Assembly (NCBI RefSeq): GCF_000243155.2
Contig: NC_018017.1
Coordinates: 1,860,001-1,924,000 of the forward strand
Source of the DNA: Desulfitobacterium dehalogenans ATCC 51507
GTDB lineage: Bacteria > Bacillota > Desulfitobacteriia > Desulfitobacteriales > Desulfitobacteriaceae
Length of the DNA stretch: 64,000 bases
Reading direction: 5' to 3'
The notes under the pieces are model-generated. The model searched no databases, had not been told where the DNA came from, and worked only from the letters and a program-made list of their open reading frames with translations. This document shows positions 54,664 to 62,667 of this stretch, piece after piece. Position numbers and translations under genes: made by a program. How positions within the stretch are numbered: the first letter of the stretch is position 1; each line of letters opens with the position of its first letter.

Positions 54664-55503
54664 ATGAGCGATTTCGTAACCGAACGCACCCCGCAGATCA
54701 TCGCGGCCGAGATAAACAGCTATAAAGAACCAAGCCGGAGAATCCACTTAATCTGTGCCGTGGAGATAGGTCGGCGGCTGATAGAGGCTAAGTCTCTCGT
54801 TCCTTATGGGGAATGGGGAAAATGGCTGCAGGAGTATGTGGATTATTCCCAGCTTACGGCGGAAAGATATATGAAAGTTGCCAGGGAGTACGGGCAGGCA
54901 ATGAGTGCCTCCCCGGAGGGGGAAGCAGAATCTTCATCGATGAAGAATTTGAGCTATACTCAGGCGGTAATTTTGTTTGATGTTCCGGAAGAAGAACGGG
55001 CAGAGTTTATCGCAGAGTTGGATATCGACAATATGTCTGTGCGCCAGCTCCAGAAGGCCGTAAAGGAACGGGAGCAGGCCAAGCAGGAAAAAGATGAGGC
55101 CGAGCTGAAGAACGGGGAACTGCAGAAAGCTCTGGAGGGTGAAAAGGAGAAAAGTAGTGAGCTGAAAAAAGAGCGTGACGATCTGAAGGTCAAGACAGGG
55201 GTATTGGAAAAGAAAAATCAGGTTCTGGAGCAGGAGGTTGCAAATAGGAAGGCTGAGAACAGTAAGCTCAAAGAAAAAGAGCTTTTCAAAAGCAATCAAA
55301 AGCTGAGGAGTGACCTTACCGCCGCACAAATCAAGAACGCTACCCATAAAGTCGCCTTTAAATTTGAAGCCCTGGAAAGGGCATTCAAAGAACTGACGTA
55401 TGAGCTGGGCTTGCTGGTTGAGATCGATAAGGGTGTACATGGGGAGTACCAAAAAAATCTGAGAAAGTTCCTGCTTAAATGTCTGGATGAGAAATGGCGG
55501 TAA
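54664..55503 (+). CDS. DUF3102 protein with long coiled coil
   Basis: A 279-residue protein. ATG at 54664 follows GGGAAGGGA; the upstream part of the frame covers the operator region. The N-terminal domain (about 1-100) matches DUF3102, a family often found on phage-like or plasmid elements (IGRRLIEAKSLVPYGEWGKW; YSQLTAERYMKVAREYG). Residues about 125-225 form a charged coiled coil rich in Glu/Lys (KEREQAKQEKDEAELKNGEL). The domain resembles helix-turn-helix DNA-binding proteins with a dimerising tail. Function unknown; it may mark an old mobile insertion between the molybdoenzyme operons. Confidence 0.75.
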   Translation: MSDFVTERTPQIIAAEINSYKEPSRRIHLICAVEIGRRLIEAKSLVPYGEWGKWLQEYVDYSQLTAERYMKVAREYGQAMSASPEGEAESSSMKNLSYTQAVILFDVPEEERAEFIAELDIDNMSVRQLQKAVKEREQAKQEKDEAELKNGELQKALEGEKEKSSELKKERDDLKVKTGVLEKKNQVLEQEVANRKAENSKLKEKELFKSNQKLRSDLTAAQIKNATHKVAFKFEALERAFKELTYELGLLVEIDKGVHGEYQKNLRKFLLKCLDEKWR

Positions 55504-55664
55504 TTAAAAAACTATAAAATTGAAGGTGGCAAGAGGATTGTCATCGGGACTGAGACAGACCGACGGAAAGGGAAAATTGCGGTCAAAGTCCAACTTGCAC
55601 ATTGCGGGGTATTCCATTAATTCGTATGTTAGCTGCCCCCCATGGATACAAATAATGTTATGCT

Positions 55665-55705
55665 AAAAGACGGCTTCTGGAATGTTTTTCCGGTTGCCGT
55701 CTTTT
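55665..55705. terminator. Bidirectional terminator between DUF3102 and torD genes
   Basis: AAAAGACGGC / GCCGTCTTTT, with TCTTTTGC behind on the plus strand and A-rich arm giving T's on the minus strand. Confidence 0.75.
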
Positions 55706-55739
55706 GCTTAACTTTAAAACCGTTGATGCAACAGCCCGA

Positions 55740-56426
55740 TTACTCTAGCTCATCTCTCTCTATTCCGATCCAGACCTCCGTCAGGCCTGCGACTCCACGA
55801 TAGAATTCTGAGTTTGTTCCTCGGTCAACAGCTTGAGAAAGATCTGTAATCCAGCTGCCTAAATGCGTTTTCAGAAAATCAGTCTGCATCTTACGGATGG
55901 AGATCGGATCTTTTTCCTTATCTTCATTGGCCATGTCAAATTCCAGAGAACATAGATAGGCCATGAAATAAAGTTCTAAGGCAATATGGTCCGGTAAGTC
56001 CGTAAAATCATCGGAAAGCTCAAGCCCGGCGGAGCGATAGAAACGTTTTGCTGCAATAGCTGCATCTCCCATCACGACTCCGATCTCATTGTCATCGTCT
56101 CTTGTTTTGTAAACGGATTCATAGGGCGGCGCTACTACATGCCCAGGGCCGACGAAAAGGCGGCTGTATTCCACTTTCATGTCCTGCAAGATTTCCGCAG
56201 GGGATCGCCCTTGGGATTGGACGCCAAAATCTTTGACTCTAGCTAATTCACGGGCTACTTTTCCCTCTTCCACCAGACCCAGGGTCCTTTGCAATGCCTC
56301 GGTCAATGAACCTTGAACAAGGCTTGCCACCAGGTCTTCCGATGGCTGCACAAAGCACTGAGACAATAACGTGTAGATGTTTCCACGCACTTGGGTTATT
56401 TGTTTTGCTTCTTCTGTAATGCTCAT
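55740..56426 (-). CDS. TorD-family chaperone of the 55.7-59.5 kb molybdoenzyme
   Basis: A 228-residue chaperone. ATG at 56426 follows AAAGGTGGTGGC; a TTG at 56450 lies upstream of that site. The signature EYSRLFVGPGHVVAPPYESV (about 88-107) is complete, and IALELYFMAYLCSLEFDMAN follows. Last gene of a three-gene operon, so its client is the catalytic subunit encoded at 57047. Confidence 0.88.
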   Translation of the reverse strand: MSITEEAKQITQVRGNIYTLLSQCFVQPSEDLVASLVQGSLTEALQRTLGLVEEGKVARELARVKDFGVQSQGRSPAEILQDMKVEYSRLFVGPGHVVAPPYESVYKTRDDDNEIGVVMGDAAIAAKRFYRSAGLELSDDFTDLPDHIALELYFMAYLCSLEFDMANEDKEKDPISIRKMQTDFLKTHLGSWITDLSQAVDRGTNSEFYRGVAGLTEVWIGIERDELE

Positions 56427-56464
56427 TATAGCCACCACCTTTGAGCTCAACTGGTTTTTTATTT

Positions 56465-57034
56465 TTAAGGTAAGATATAGTAGGCTGCGGGACCGGTACC
56501 CAATTCTGATTTAATGGTCTTTGCCGTTTGACTGCTGACTAGTTTGGCGGCTTCTGAATTGGCATCATTGAGATCGCCATAGGTAATTGCCCGGCCCGGA
56601 CAACAGTAGACACACATAGGGTCTTTGCCCTCCTCCAGCCGATGCATGCATAGGGTGCATTTATCAACCTTTTTGCTCTCCTTATCCATTTGTCTGGAGC
56701 CATAAGGACAAGCAGCCACGCATACGCCACAGCCGATGCAGTCTTCCTTCACCACATAGACAATGCCGTCTTCTCTTTTCTTTGAAGCACCGGTGGGGCA
56801 GACAGGAACACAGGGAGCGTTGTCACAGTGCTGACAAGGTACCGGAACGAAATTTCTTACCGGGTTCGGATAGGTCCCGGTAGGTTTATCAAAGACTTCC
56901 GCCTGATGATCATCCAGCACGCGAATCCGTGCCAGCCCGGCAGCTACTGTATTTTCCATTTTGCAGGATACGGTACAGGTCTTGCATCCTACGCACCGTT
57001 TCACATTAATCACAAATCCCATTCTCTTTGCCAT
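56465..57034 (-). CDS. Four-cluster Fe-S subunit of the 57 kb molybdoenzyme
   Basis: A 189-residue ferredoxin-type subunit: CVGCKTCTVSCK, CQHCDNAPCVPVCP, CIGCGVCVAACP and CTLCMHRL...CVYCCPG. It is closer to PsrB/NrfC-like subunits than to DmsB (no WNCP). GGGGGAG precedes the ATG; it starts 12 bases after the catalytic gene. No membrane anchor gene follows. Confidence 0.92.
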   Translation of the reverse strand: MAKRMGFVINVKRCVGCKTCTVSCKMENTVAAGLARIRVLDDHQAEVFDKPTGTYPNPVRNFVPVPCQHCDNAPCVPVCPTGASKKREDGIVYVVKEDCIGCGVCVAACPYGSRQMDKESKKVDKCTLCMHRLEEGKDPMCVYCCPGRAITYGDLNDANSEAAKLVSSQTAKTIKSELGTGPAAYYILP

Positions 57035-57046
57035 GGTTATCTCCCC

Positions 57047-59482
57047 CTAAGCCTTCTTAATCTCGACGAGATTGTCATATGGAGCAAAGTTGGTCTCCAG
57101 CACTGCATCTTGCGCAGGATTCAGCTCCATGTGGAGCAGAGATGCATAATGACCTTCGGGAAAATGCTTGGGCCACCAGCCCTGGCAGATATTCAGGCAG
57201 CCCGGTTTGATCCCTTCCGTCACTTGAATCTTGACCTTGAATTTCCCCCGGTCATTGGCTACTTCCACCAGATCCCCGTCCCGGAGATTCCGCGCTTTGG
57301 CATCCACAGGGTTTATTTCCAGCCGGGGCTCAGGATAGACTTCATTGATCCAGGGCAGGTTCACGTGCTGGGAGTGGGTAGTAAAGACACTTCTGGCATT
57401 CATGAAGGTCAGGGGATATTTCCTGGCCAGGGGTGTGCGGTTGCTTTCGAGAGGTTCTTTATAGACCGGTAAAGCTTCCCCGAATTCAGTGAGAAAATCC
57501 AGATAGATCTCAATCTTCCCGTGAGCCGTATTGAATTTTTTATCTTCAAAAGGAACAAAATCCGCTGGCTGGTTGGCCCAGGCCACACCCTTGTTTTTAA
57601 GCTCTTCCAGGTTGGTGCCGCTGATGATCGGATCGGGAGAATTCTTCACGATAAATTCGGCGCTTTCCTGTTGGGTCATGGTCCAATATTCCCCAAAGCC
57701 CATCCGTTTGGCATATTCAGCAAAGCAATCCCAGTCGGCTTTGGCTTCCCACAAAGGTTTAATGGCCTGCTTACGGAACTGGATATAGAGGTTGGACCAA
57801 GCTCCAACCACATCACACTCTTCTTCATAATAAGAGGTGACAGGGAGGACATAGTCTGCATACTTCGTCATAGGGGTCATAATTTGCTCAGACACGACAA
57901 TGAGATCCAGGGCCGGGAAGACTTCGTTGATCAAGCGGTCTCTAAGGGGAGCCTGGGTTCCCATTCCGTAGCTGGAAAGCCAAAGACTCTTGATAGGATA
58001 AGGTTTTTCACTGGGGATCACATCATAGAGCTGGGTTCCGGGGATCTTCTTTCCTTGAACATTGGGATTGGGGGCTGCCCAGTCGCCAGGGACCCCGGCA
58101 ATAAGCTTAAAGAGAGTTCCGCCCGCCCAGGATACTCCGGCATGGCGCTTACCGATATTGCCGGTGATTGCTCCCAGGGTAATAAGTGCCCTGCAGGACA
58201 AATGGCCTTGATAATAGCGCTGAATGCCTTGGGTCATGCGAATGGCGGCCGGGTCGGTTTGGCCGTACATAAGTGCCAGCTTGCGAATATCTTCGGCAGG
58301 GACTTCACAGATTTCTGAGGCTTTTTCGGGAGTATATTCTTCAATGAGGTCGAGCAGGAGCTGGTGGGAGGGAGTACATTTTACGGTTTGCCCACCGATG
58401 GCGACTTCATAAATTCCGGTCAAGGCAGCCAGGGGTGTTTCATCGGCAGGTACGGCTTTCCCGGCCGCCGTATCCCATACCATACACCGATCGCCGCTTC
58501 CCCCCAGGTCCTTTGCCAGGATTAGTTTGCCGGTGTCTTGGCGGACAAGGAAGGGACCGGTAGTGTATTGGCGAATATAATCATCTTTTTGCAGGTTTTC
58601 CTTGAAAATCACGTGCATCATACCTAAAGCCATAGCTGCATCGGTACCCGGACGGATCGGAATCCACCAATCGGCTTTTGCTGCGGTTCTTGTAAAGCGG
58701 GGATCTACCACCACCAGCTTGGCGCCGGCTTCTTTAGCATCGGAGAGGAAGTGGCTGTCGTTGAGGGATGCTTCTGTATAGTTGCAGCCAAAAAAGATCA
58801 GGAGTTTGGAACCCCGAAGATCTTTCCAGCCGTGTCCTTCCTGGAGAACACCGAGCATGGGGAGGTAGGCAATGTTGGTGGCCAGGTCGCCCATGATGCC
58901 CAGGTTATCAATCTGGGTTCCGCCTACGGTATTGGCAATTCTGGCCGAGATGAGCTGAGCGTTGATTCCGTAGTTTCCGGTCATGCCCATCCAGGAGTTG
59001 GCTTCCATACCGTATTTATCGGCAATTTCCTTGTGTTTTTCAGTGATCTCATTATAAGCTTGGTCCCAGGAGATCTGCTCCCATTTGTCTTCGCCACGTT
59101 CTCCCGCCCGCTTCATAGGGTATTTGACCCGGTCCGGGCTGTAGACCCGCTGCATGGCATTGGCAATTCCCTTAAGACAAATTCTTCTGTACTCGGGATC
59201 GGGGTATTCACCGGGTTCGATCTTAATGATTTTTTCGTCTTTAACAAAAACGTTGTGAGCGCAGCTGTTCACACAGTTCGGAGCACACACAGTACGAACT
59301 ACCTTAACTCCGTCTTCTGTTTTTTCCACGGCTTCATTGGTTGATGCCGGTTTAAATGCGTTCGTACACCCGGGTAAGGCTAAAGTGGTTGCACCAAGGG
59401 CAGCGGATGCTTTTAAGAATCCTCTTCGCGTTAAGCCCTTCTTAGAAGTCTGTTTTTGCTCATCTTTAATCATTTCCTTCAC
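57047..59482 (-). CDS. Tat-lipoprotein molybdopterin oxidoreductase, possibly Asp-type active site
   Basis: An 811-residue catalytic subunit. Tat motif LTRRGFLK (17-24) and a lipobox-like LPGC (C39). Cluster ligands C66, C70, C74 and C102 (CX3CX3CX27C). In the position that carries the molybdenum ligand the text is DNLGIMGDLATNI, with no Cys, Ser or Sec at the expected place; D199 is the best candidate, as in NarG-type enzymes. Downstream blocks FFGCNYTEASLNDSHF, RPGTDAAMALGMMHV and NPVDAKARNLRDGDLVEV are standard. Operon order is A, B, TorD with no anchor. Divergent from the GntR/hydantoinase genes, which hints at a shared metabolic context. Confidence 0.85.
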   Translation of the reverse strand: MKEMIKDEQKQTSKKGLTRRGFLKASAALGATTLALPGCTNAFKPASTNEAVEKTEDGVKVVRTVCAPNCVNSCAHNVFVKDEKIIKIEPGEYPDPEYRRICLKGIANAMQRVYSPDRVKYPMKRAGERGEDKWEQISWDQAYNEITEKHKEIADKYGMEANSWMGMTGNYGINAQLISARIANTVGGTQIDNLGIMGDLATNIAYLPMLGVLQEGHGWKDLRGSKLLIFFGCNYTEASLNDSHFLSDAKEAGAKLVVVDPRFTRTAAKADWWIPIRPGTDAAMALGMMHVIFKENLQKDDYIRQYTTGPFLVRQDTGKLILAKDLGGSGDRCMVWDTAAGKAVPADETPLAALTGIYEVAIGGQTVKCTPSHQLLLDLIEEYTPEKASEICEVPAEDIRKLALMYGQTDPAAIRMTQGIQRYYQGHLSCRALITLGAITGNIGKRHAGVSWAGGTLFKLIAGVPGDWAAPNPNVQGKKIPGTQLYDVIPSEKPYPIKSLWLSSYGMGTQAPLRDRLINEVFPALDLIVVSEQIMTPMTKYADYVLPVTSYYEEECDVVGAWSNLYIQFRKQAIKPLWEAKADWDCFAEYAKRMGFGEYWTMTQQESAEFIVKNSPDPIISGTNLEELKNKGVAWANQPADFVPFEDKKFNTAHGKIEIYLDFLTEFGEALPVYKEPLESNRTPLARKYPLTFMNARSVFTTHSQHVNLPWINEVYPEPRLEINPVDAKARNLRDGDLVEVANDRGKFKVKIQVTEGIKPGCLNICQGWWPKHFPEGHYASLLHMELNPAQDAVLETNFAPYDNLVEIKKA

Positions 59483-59616
59483 CTCCGAAATATTTACAGG
59501 GTACTGACTCCATCATGGCCTACTCATATCTTCTTTATTTGATATAATAGAACCATGACATTGGTGAATGTGCTCACCTTCCCTTGAACAATTCTTCTTA
59601 AAACCAAAAAGACCTC

Positions 59617-59641
59617 TTAAATGTATTAAGTGCAGACATTT
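59617..59641. repeat. Operator-like repeat 1 of the gntR/hyu region
   Basis: TTAAATGTATTAAGTGCAGA followed by CATTT; palindromic ends AAATGT/ACATTT. Its partner is at 59716. Confidence 0.65.
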
Positions 59642-59715
59642 AAAATCATGCTTGAACAGCAAGGTTTTGCGGCTTTAATTCAGTACTTATGGCATTTGGG
59701 CGGGGGGGGCGAATT

Positions 59716-59740
59716 TTAAATGTACTATATTCAGACATAT
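59716..59740. repeat. Operator-like repeat 2 of the gntR/hyu region
   Basis: TTAAATGTACTATATTCAGA followed by CATAT; matches the copy at 59617 at most positions, start-to-start distance 99 bases. Confidence 0.65.
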
Positions 59741-59814
59741 TGGGTCCTGTTTTGCCAAAAGGAAAGTGCTATGATAATGGCGCTGATTTTTAGACTTCGG
59801 GGGTATTGTGAATT

Positions 59815-60525
59815 ATGATATTGAGAACTAAAGCCTTATTGAGCATTCCAGAGCAGATTGCCGAAATCATCAAAGACAACATTATTACAGGTCAATTGAA
59901 GTTAGGCGATCGTCTCCCCGGGGAAATTGAGCTGGCCGAGCAATTAGGGGTAAGCCGCTCAACTCTTCGCGAGGCTTTGGATCTTTTGGAAGAGCAGCAG
60001 ATCATTTATCGGAAACAAGGAAAGCAGGGGGGGAGCTTTATCACCAAGCGCACCACAGAAGATGTGGTGAAATATTTAATGAACTATCTGGCCCTTTCTG
60101 TGGGACTCCATTCCATTTCTATTGAAAACATCTACGAGATGCGGATGATTGTGGAGGTCAAAGGATGCGGTCTGGCAGCGCTCCGGAGAACGGACGAGGA
60201 TCTTGAAGCCATGTACGCCGCCTTACTCCCTTTAGATGACCTGGTGACACCTTATCATTTTCATCATAATGATATTATTTTTCATAAGGCCATGGCTCAG
60301 GCCACCCATAATGAGCTCATGATCATCTATATGAGCCTTTTCACTAAGGTTCAGGAAGTAATAGGCTTCAATGCCAGCGCCAGCAAAGAGGTCCATCAAA
60401 GCCTGGTTCGAAATCTTAAGAATATCTACCAGGCGATTTTGGACCAAGACCAAGAACGTGCAGAAAAGTTGATGGTAGATCATATTGACTTTTTTAAAAC
60501 GATTCCGAAAGGTGTTCGTATATAA
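59815..60525 (+). CDS. GntR-family regulator with FCD effector domain (FadR type)
   Basis: A 236-residue regulator. The winged helix is clear (IPEQIAEIIKDNIITGQLKL; ELAEQLGVSRSTLREALDLL, residues about 10-70). The FCD domain (about 85-225) includes EMRMIVEVKGCGLAA and the metal/ligand residues of FHHNDIIFHKAMA. ATG at 59815 with GGGGGTATTGTGAATT ahead. Its stop lies before the hyuA start by 22 bases, and the two form one unit. It likely represses hyuAB and perhaps the divergent molybdoenzyme operon through the two repeats at 59617 and 59716. Confidence 0.88.
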   Translation: MILRTKALLSIPEQIAEIIKDNIITGQLKLGDRLPGEIELAEQLGVSRSTLREALDLLEEQQIIYRKQGKQGGSFITKRTTEDVVKYLMNYLALSVGLHSISIENIYEMRMIVEVKGCGLAALRRTDEDLEAMYAALLPLDDLVTPYHFHHNDIIFHKAMAQATHNELMIIYMSLFTKVQEVIGFNASASKEVHQSLVRNLKNIYQAILDQDQERAEKLMVDHIDFFKTIPKGVRI

Positions 60526-60547
60526 TCCGGAAAAGGTGGGGAATCCA

Positions 60548-62626
60548 TTGACAAGCTATACCCTTGCCATTGATACAGGTGGGACATTTACTGATTTTGC
60601 GTTGCTGGATGAAGGCGGCAATGCAGTTGAAAAATATAAAGTAGCCAGCACCCCCGAAGATCCCTCCAACGGAATTATTGCCGGGCTTCAGCTCATTGCC
60701 CAGTCAAAGTCCATAGAGATAAAGTCTCTGATGAGCCGTGTTCAGCTTATTATTCATGGCACTACTGTGACCACGAATGCCGTGCTCACTTCCCTAGGCG
60801 CTAAAACTGCTCTGATTACTACGGAAGGGTTTCGGGATATTCTGGAAATGCGCCGGGGAATCCGTCCGACCTTTTTTGATAACAAATATACTGCCCCTAA
60901 ATCTCTTATCCCCAGACATTTGCGTTTTGGTGTCCAGGAGCGGATCAGCTCTACAGGCGCGGTACTTATTCCTTTAAATAAAAACGATCTTTACAGGATC
61001 GGTGATCAACTTAAAGCTGAACAGGTGGAGGCTGTTGCGGTTTGCTTTATGCATTCCTATCTCAATCCTCAACATGAAAAGCAGGCGAACCACATCCTAC
61101 AGGAACTGCTCCCTCATGCCTATATCACCGTTTCCAGCGAAATTTTGCCCCAACCTCGGCTCTATGAGCGGGTTAGTACCACGGCAATCAATTCTTACGT
61201 GGGTCCCTTGCTCAATCATTACCTCGATGCTCTGCTGGAGAAATTACGGGACCTTCACTTTACAGGCACTTTCTTTATTGTAACTTCCAATGGCGGGGCT
61301 GCCTCACCGGAGCTGGCCAAGAAAATCCCTGCCGCCACCTTATTATCCGGACCGGCGGCAGGTCCGGTTGCGGCACTGCACCTCTGCCAATCTGCCGGGT
61401 ATTCCAACTGCCTCACTATGGATATGGGAGGGACAAGTTTTGAGGCCTCCCTGATCAAGGACGGGATGCCTTTAACCTCCCGCCGGGCAGAGGTGAATTT
61501 TAATGCTGTCTCTTTACCCATGATGGCGATTCAAACCATCGGCGCCGGTGGCGGGAGCATTGCCTGGCTGGACAGCGGTAACTTTTTGCATATGGGGCCA
61601 CAGAGTTCCGGGGCCATTCCCGGACCGGCCGCCTATAATCTTGGCGGTACGGTACCTACCTGTACGGATGCGGCTTTGGTAATGGGGTTACTGGATCCTG
61701 ACCGCTTCCTGAGTGGCCGTTATCCTTTGTCCCTGGACAAAGCCAGCCAGGCCATCGAAAAATATATTGCCACTCCCTTGGGTATTTCTGTGGAAGAAGC
61801 CGCCTGGGGAATGTATCAGGTGATTATAACCAATATGGCTAACAGCCTGAAGGAACTCACCGTAAGGAAGGGGTATGACCCCAGGGAATTTCTTCTCGTT
61901 GTAGGAGGAGGAGCAGGACCTCTCCATTGTGCTTATTTATCCCGGGAGCTGGAAATCCCCATGATGATGATTCCTGCAGAATCTTCGGTCATGTGTGCTT
62001 TTGGTATGTTGCTGGCGGATCTGAAATTAGATTATGTGCGGACCTTTTATGCAGCCTTTTCTCATGATAATGTGCCGGAGATGCTGGCTTTATTCGATGA
62101 GATGCATGTCCGGGGGAAAAAGGAGTCCGCCTATGGAGAGAGCTTGAACTATCGTATTGGAGTCACCTATAGCCTCGACCTTCGCTATCGGGGTCAGCAC
62201 AATGAATTGACCATAGCCATCGACCGCGCAGATCTGGAGCGTCATAACCTGGAAAACATCGTGCGCTCTTTTCACCAAGAGCACAACCGCCAATATGGAT
62301 ATAGCCTGGAGAACAGTCGGGTGCCCTTGGAAGTCCTTTGCCTGAGGCTTTTATATACGGGCAAACGACAGATCGGCTCGGATCTCAAACCTCTTGAAAA
62401 GCAATCCCTTTCTGCTCGTCTATTGGGTTATAGGGAAGTCTATAATCCTCATGCCAGGACATATCAAAAGCTCTCCGTTTGGGATGGTACTCAGCCCAGT
62501 CAGGAGGTCATCGAGGGGCCGGCTATTATCGAAATGGGGTATACCACGGTGTTCATTCCCCAACATTTTTCGGGGCAATATGATTCCTTCGGTAATCTTT
62601 TGATGTATGAGAACAATAACACTTGA
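60548..62626 (+). CDS. hyuA: Hydantoinase/oxoprolinase A subunit family protein
   Basis: About 692 residues. TTG at 60548 is the start because AAAGGTGGGG lies seven bases ahead; the ATG frame from 60485 lies within gntR. The N-terminal phosphate/ATP-binding block DTGGTFTDFALLD, then HGTTVTTNAVLTSLGAK, SNGGAASPELAKKIP and the domain 2 block GGAGPLHCAYLSRELEIP identify the HyuA/OXP family. Such enzymes act on N-methylhydantoin, 5-oxoproline, or acetone/acetophenone carboxylation. The substrate class cannot be told apart by eye. Works with the B subunit encoded next. Confidence 0.88.
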   Translation: MTSYTLAIDTGGTFTDFALLDEGGNAVEKYKVASTPEDPSNGIIAGLQLIAQSKSIEIKSLMSRVQLIIHGTTVTTNAVLTSLGAKTALITTEGFRDILEMRRGIRPTFFDNKYTAPKSLIPRHLRFGVQERISSTGAVLIPLNKNDLYRIGDQLKAEQVEAVAVCFMHSYLNPQHEKQANHILQELLPHAYITVSSEILPQPRLYERVSTTAINSYVGPLLNHYLDALLEKLRDLHFTGTFFIVTSNGGAASPELAKKIPAATLLSGPAAGPVAALHLCQSAGYSNCLTMDMGGTSFEASLIKDGMPLTSRRAEVNFNAVSLPMMAIQTIGAGGGSIAWLDSGNFLHMGPQSSGAIPGPAAYNLGGTVPTCTDAALVMGLLDPDRFLSGRYPLSLDKASQAIEKYIATPLGISVEEAAWGMYQVIITNMANSLKELTVRKGYDPREFLLVVGGGAGPLHCAYLSRELEIPMMMIPAESSVMCAFGMLLADLKLDYVRTFYAAFSHDNVPEMLALFDEMHVRGKKESAYGESLNYRIGVTYSLDLRYRGQHNELTIAIDRADLERHNLENIVRSFHQEHNRQYGYSLENSRVPLEVLCLRLLYTGKRQIGSDLKPLEKQSLSARLLGYREVYNPHARTYQKLSVWDGTQPSQEVIEGPAIIEMGYTTVFIPQHFSGQYDSFGNLLMYENNNT

Positions 62627-62667
62627 ATTTGATCTATTCTTTTAGAAGTTCGGGGGAGGGAAAAGGC

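Larger units (their letters stand above)
59483..59814. promoter_or_regulatory. Divergent control region between the 57 kb molybdoenzyme and gntR
   Basis: 332 bases without a gene. It contains two 25-base operator-like repeats (listed separately), a TTGATATAAT string near 59536 and a G-rich run (GGGCGGGGGGGGCG, about 59698-59710). Confidence 0.5.
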
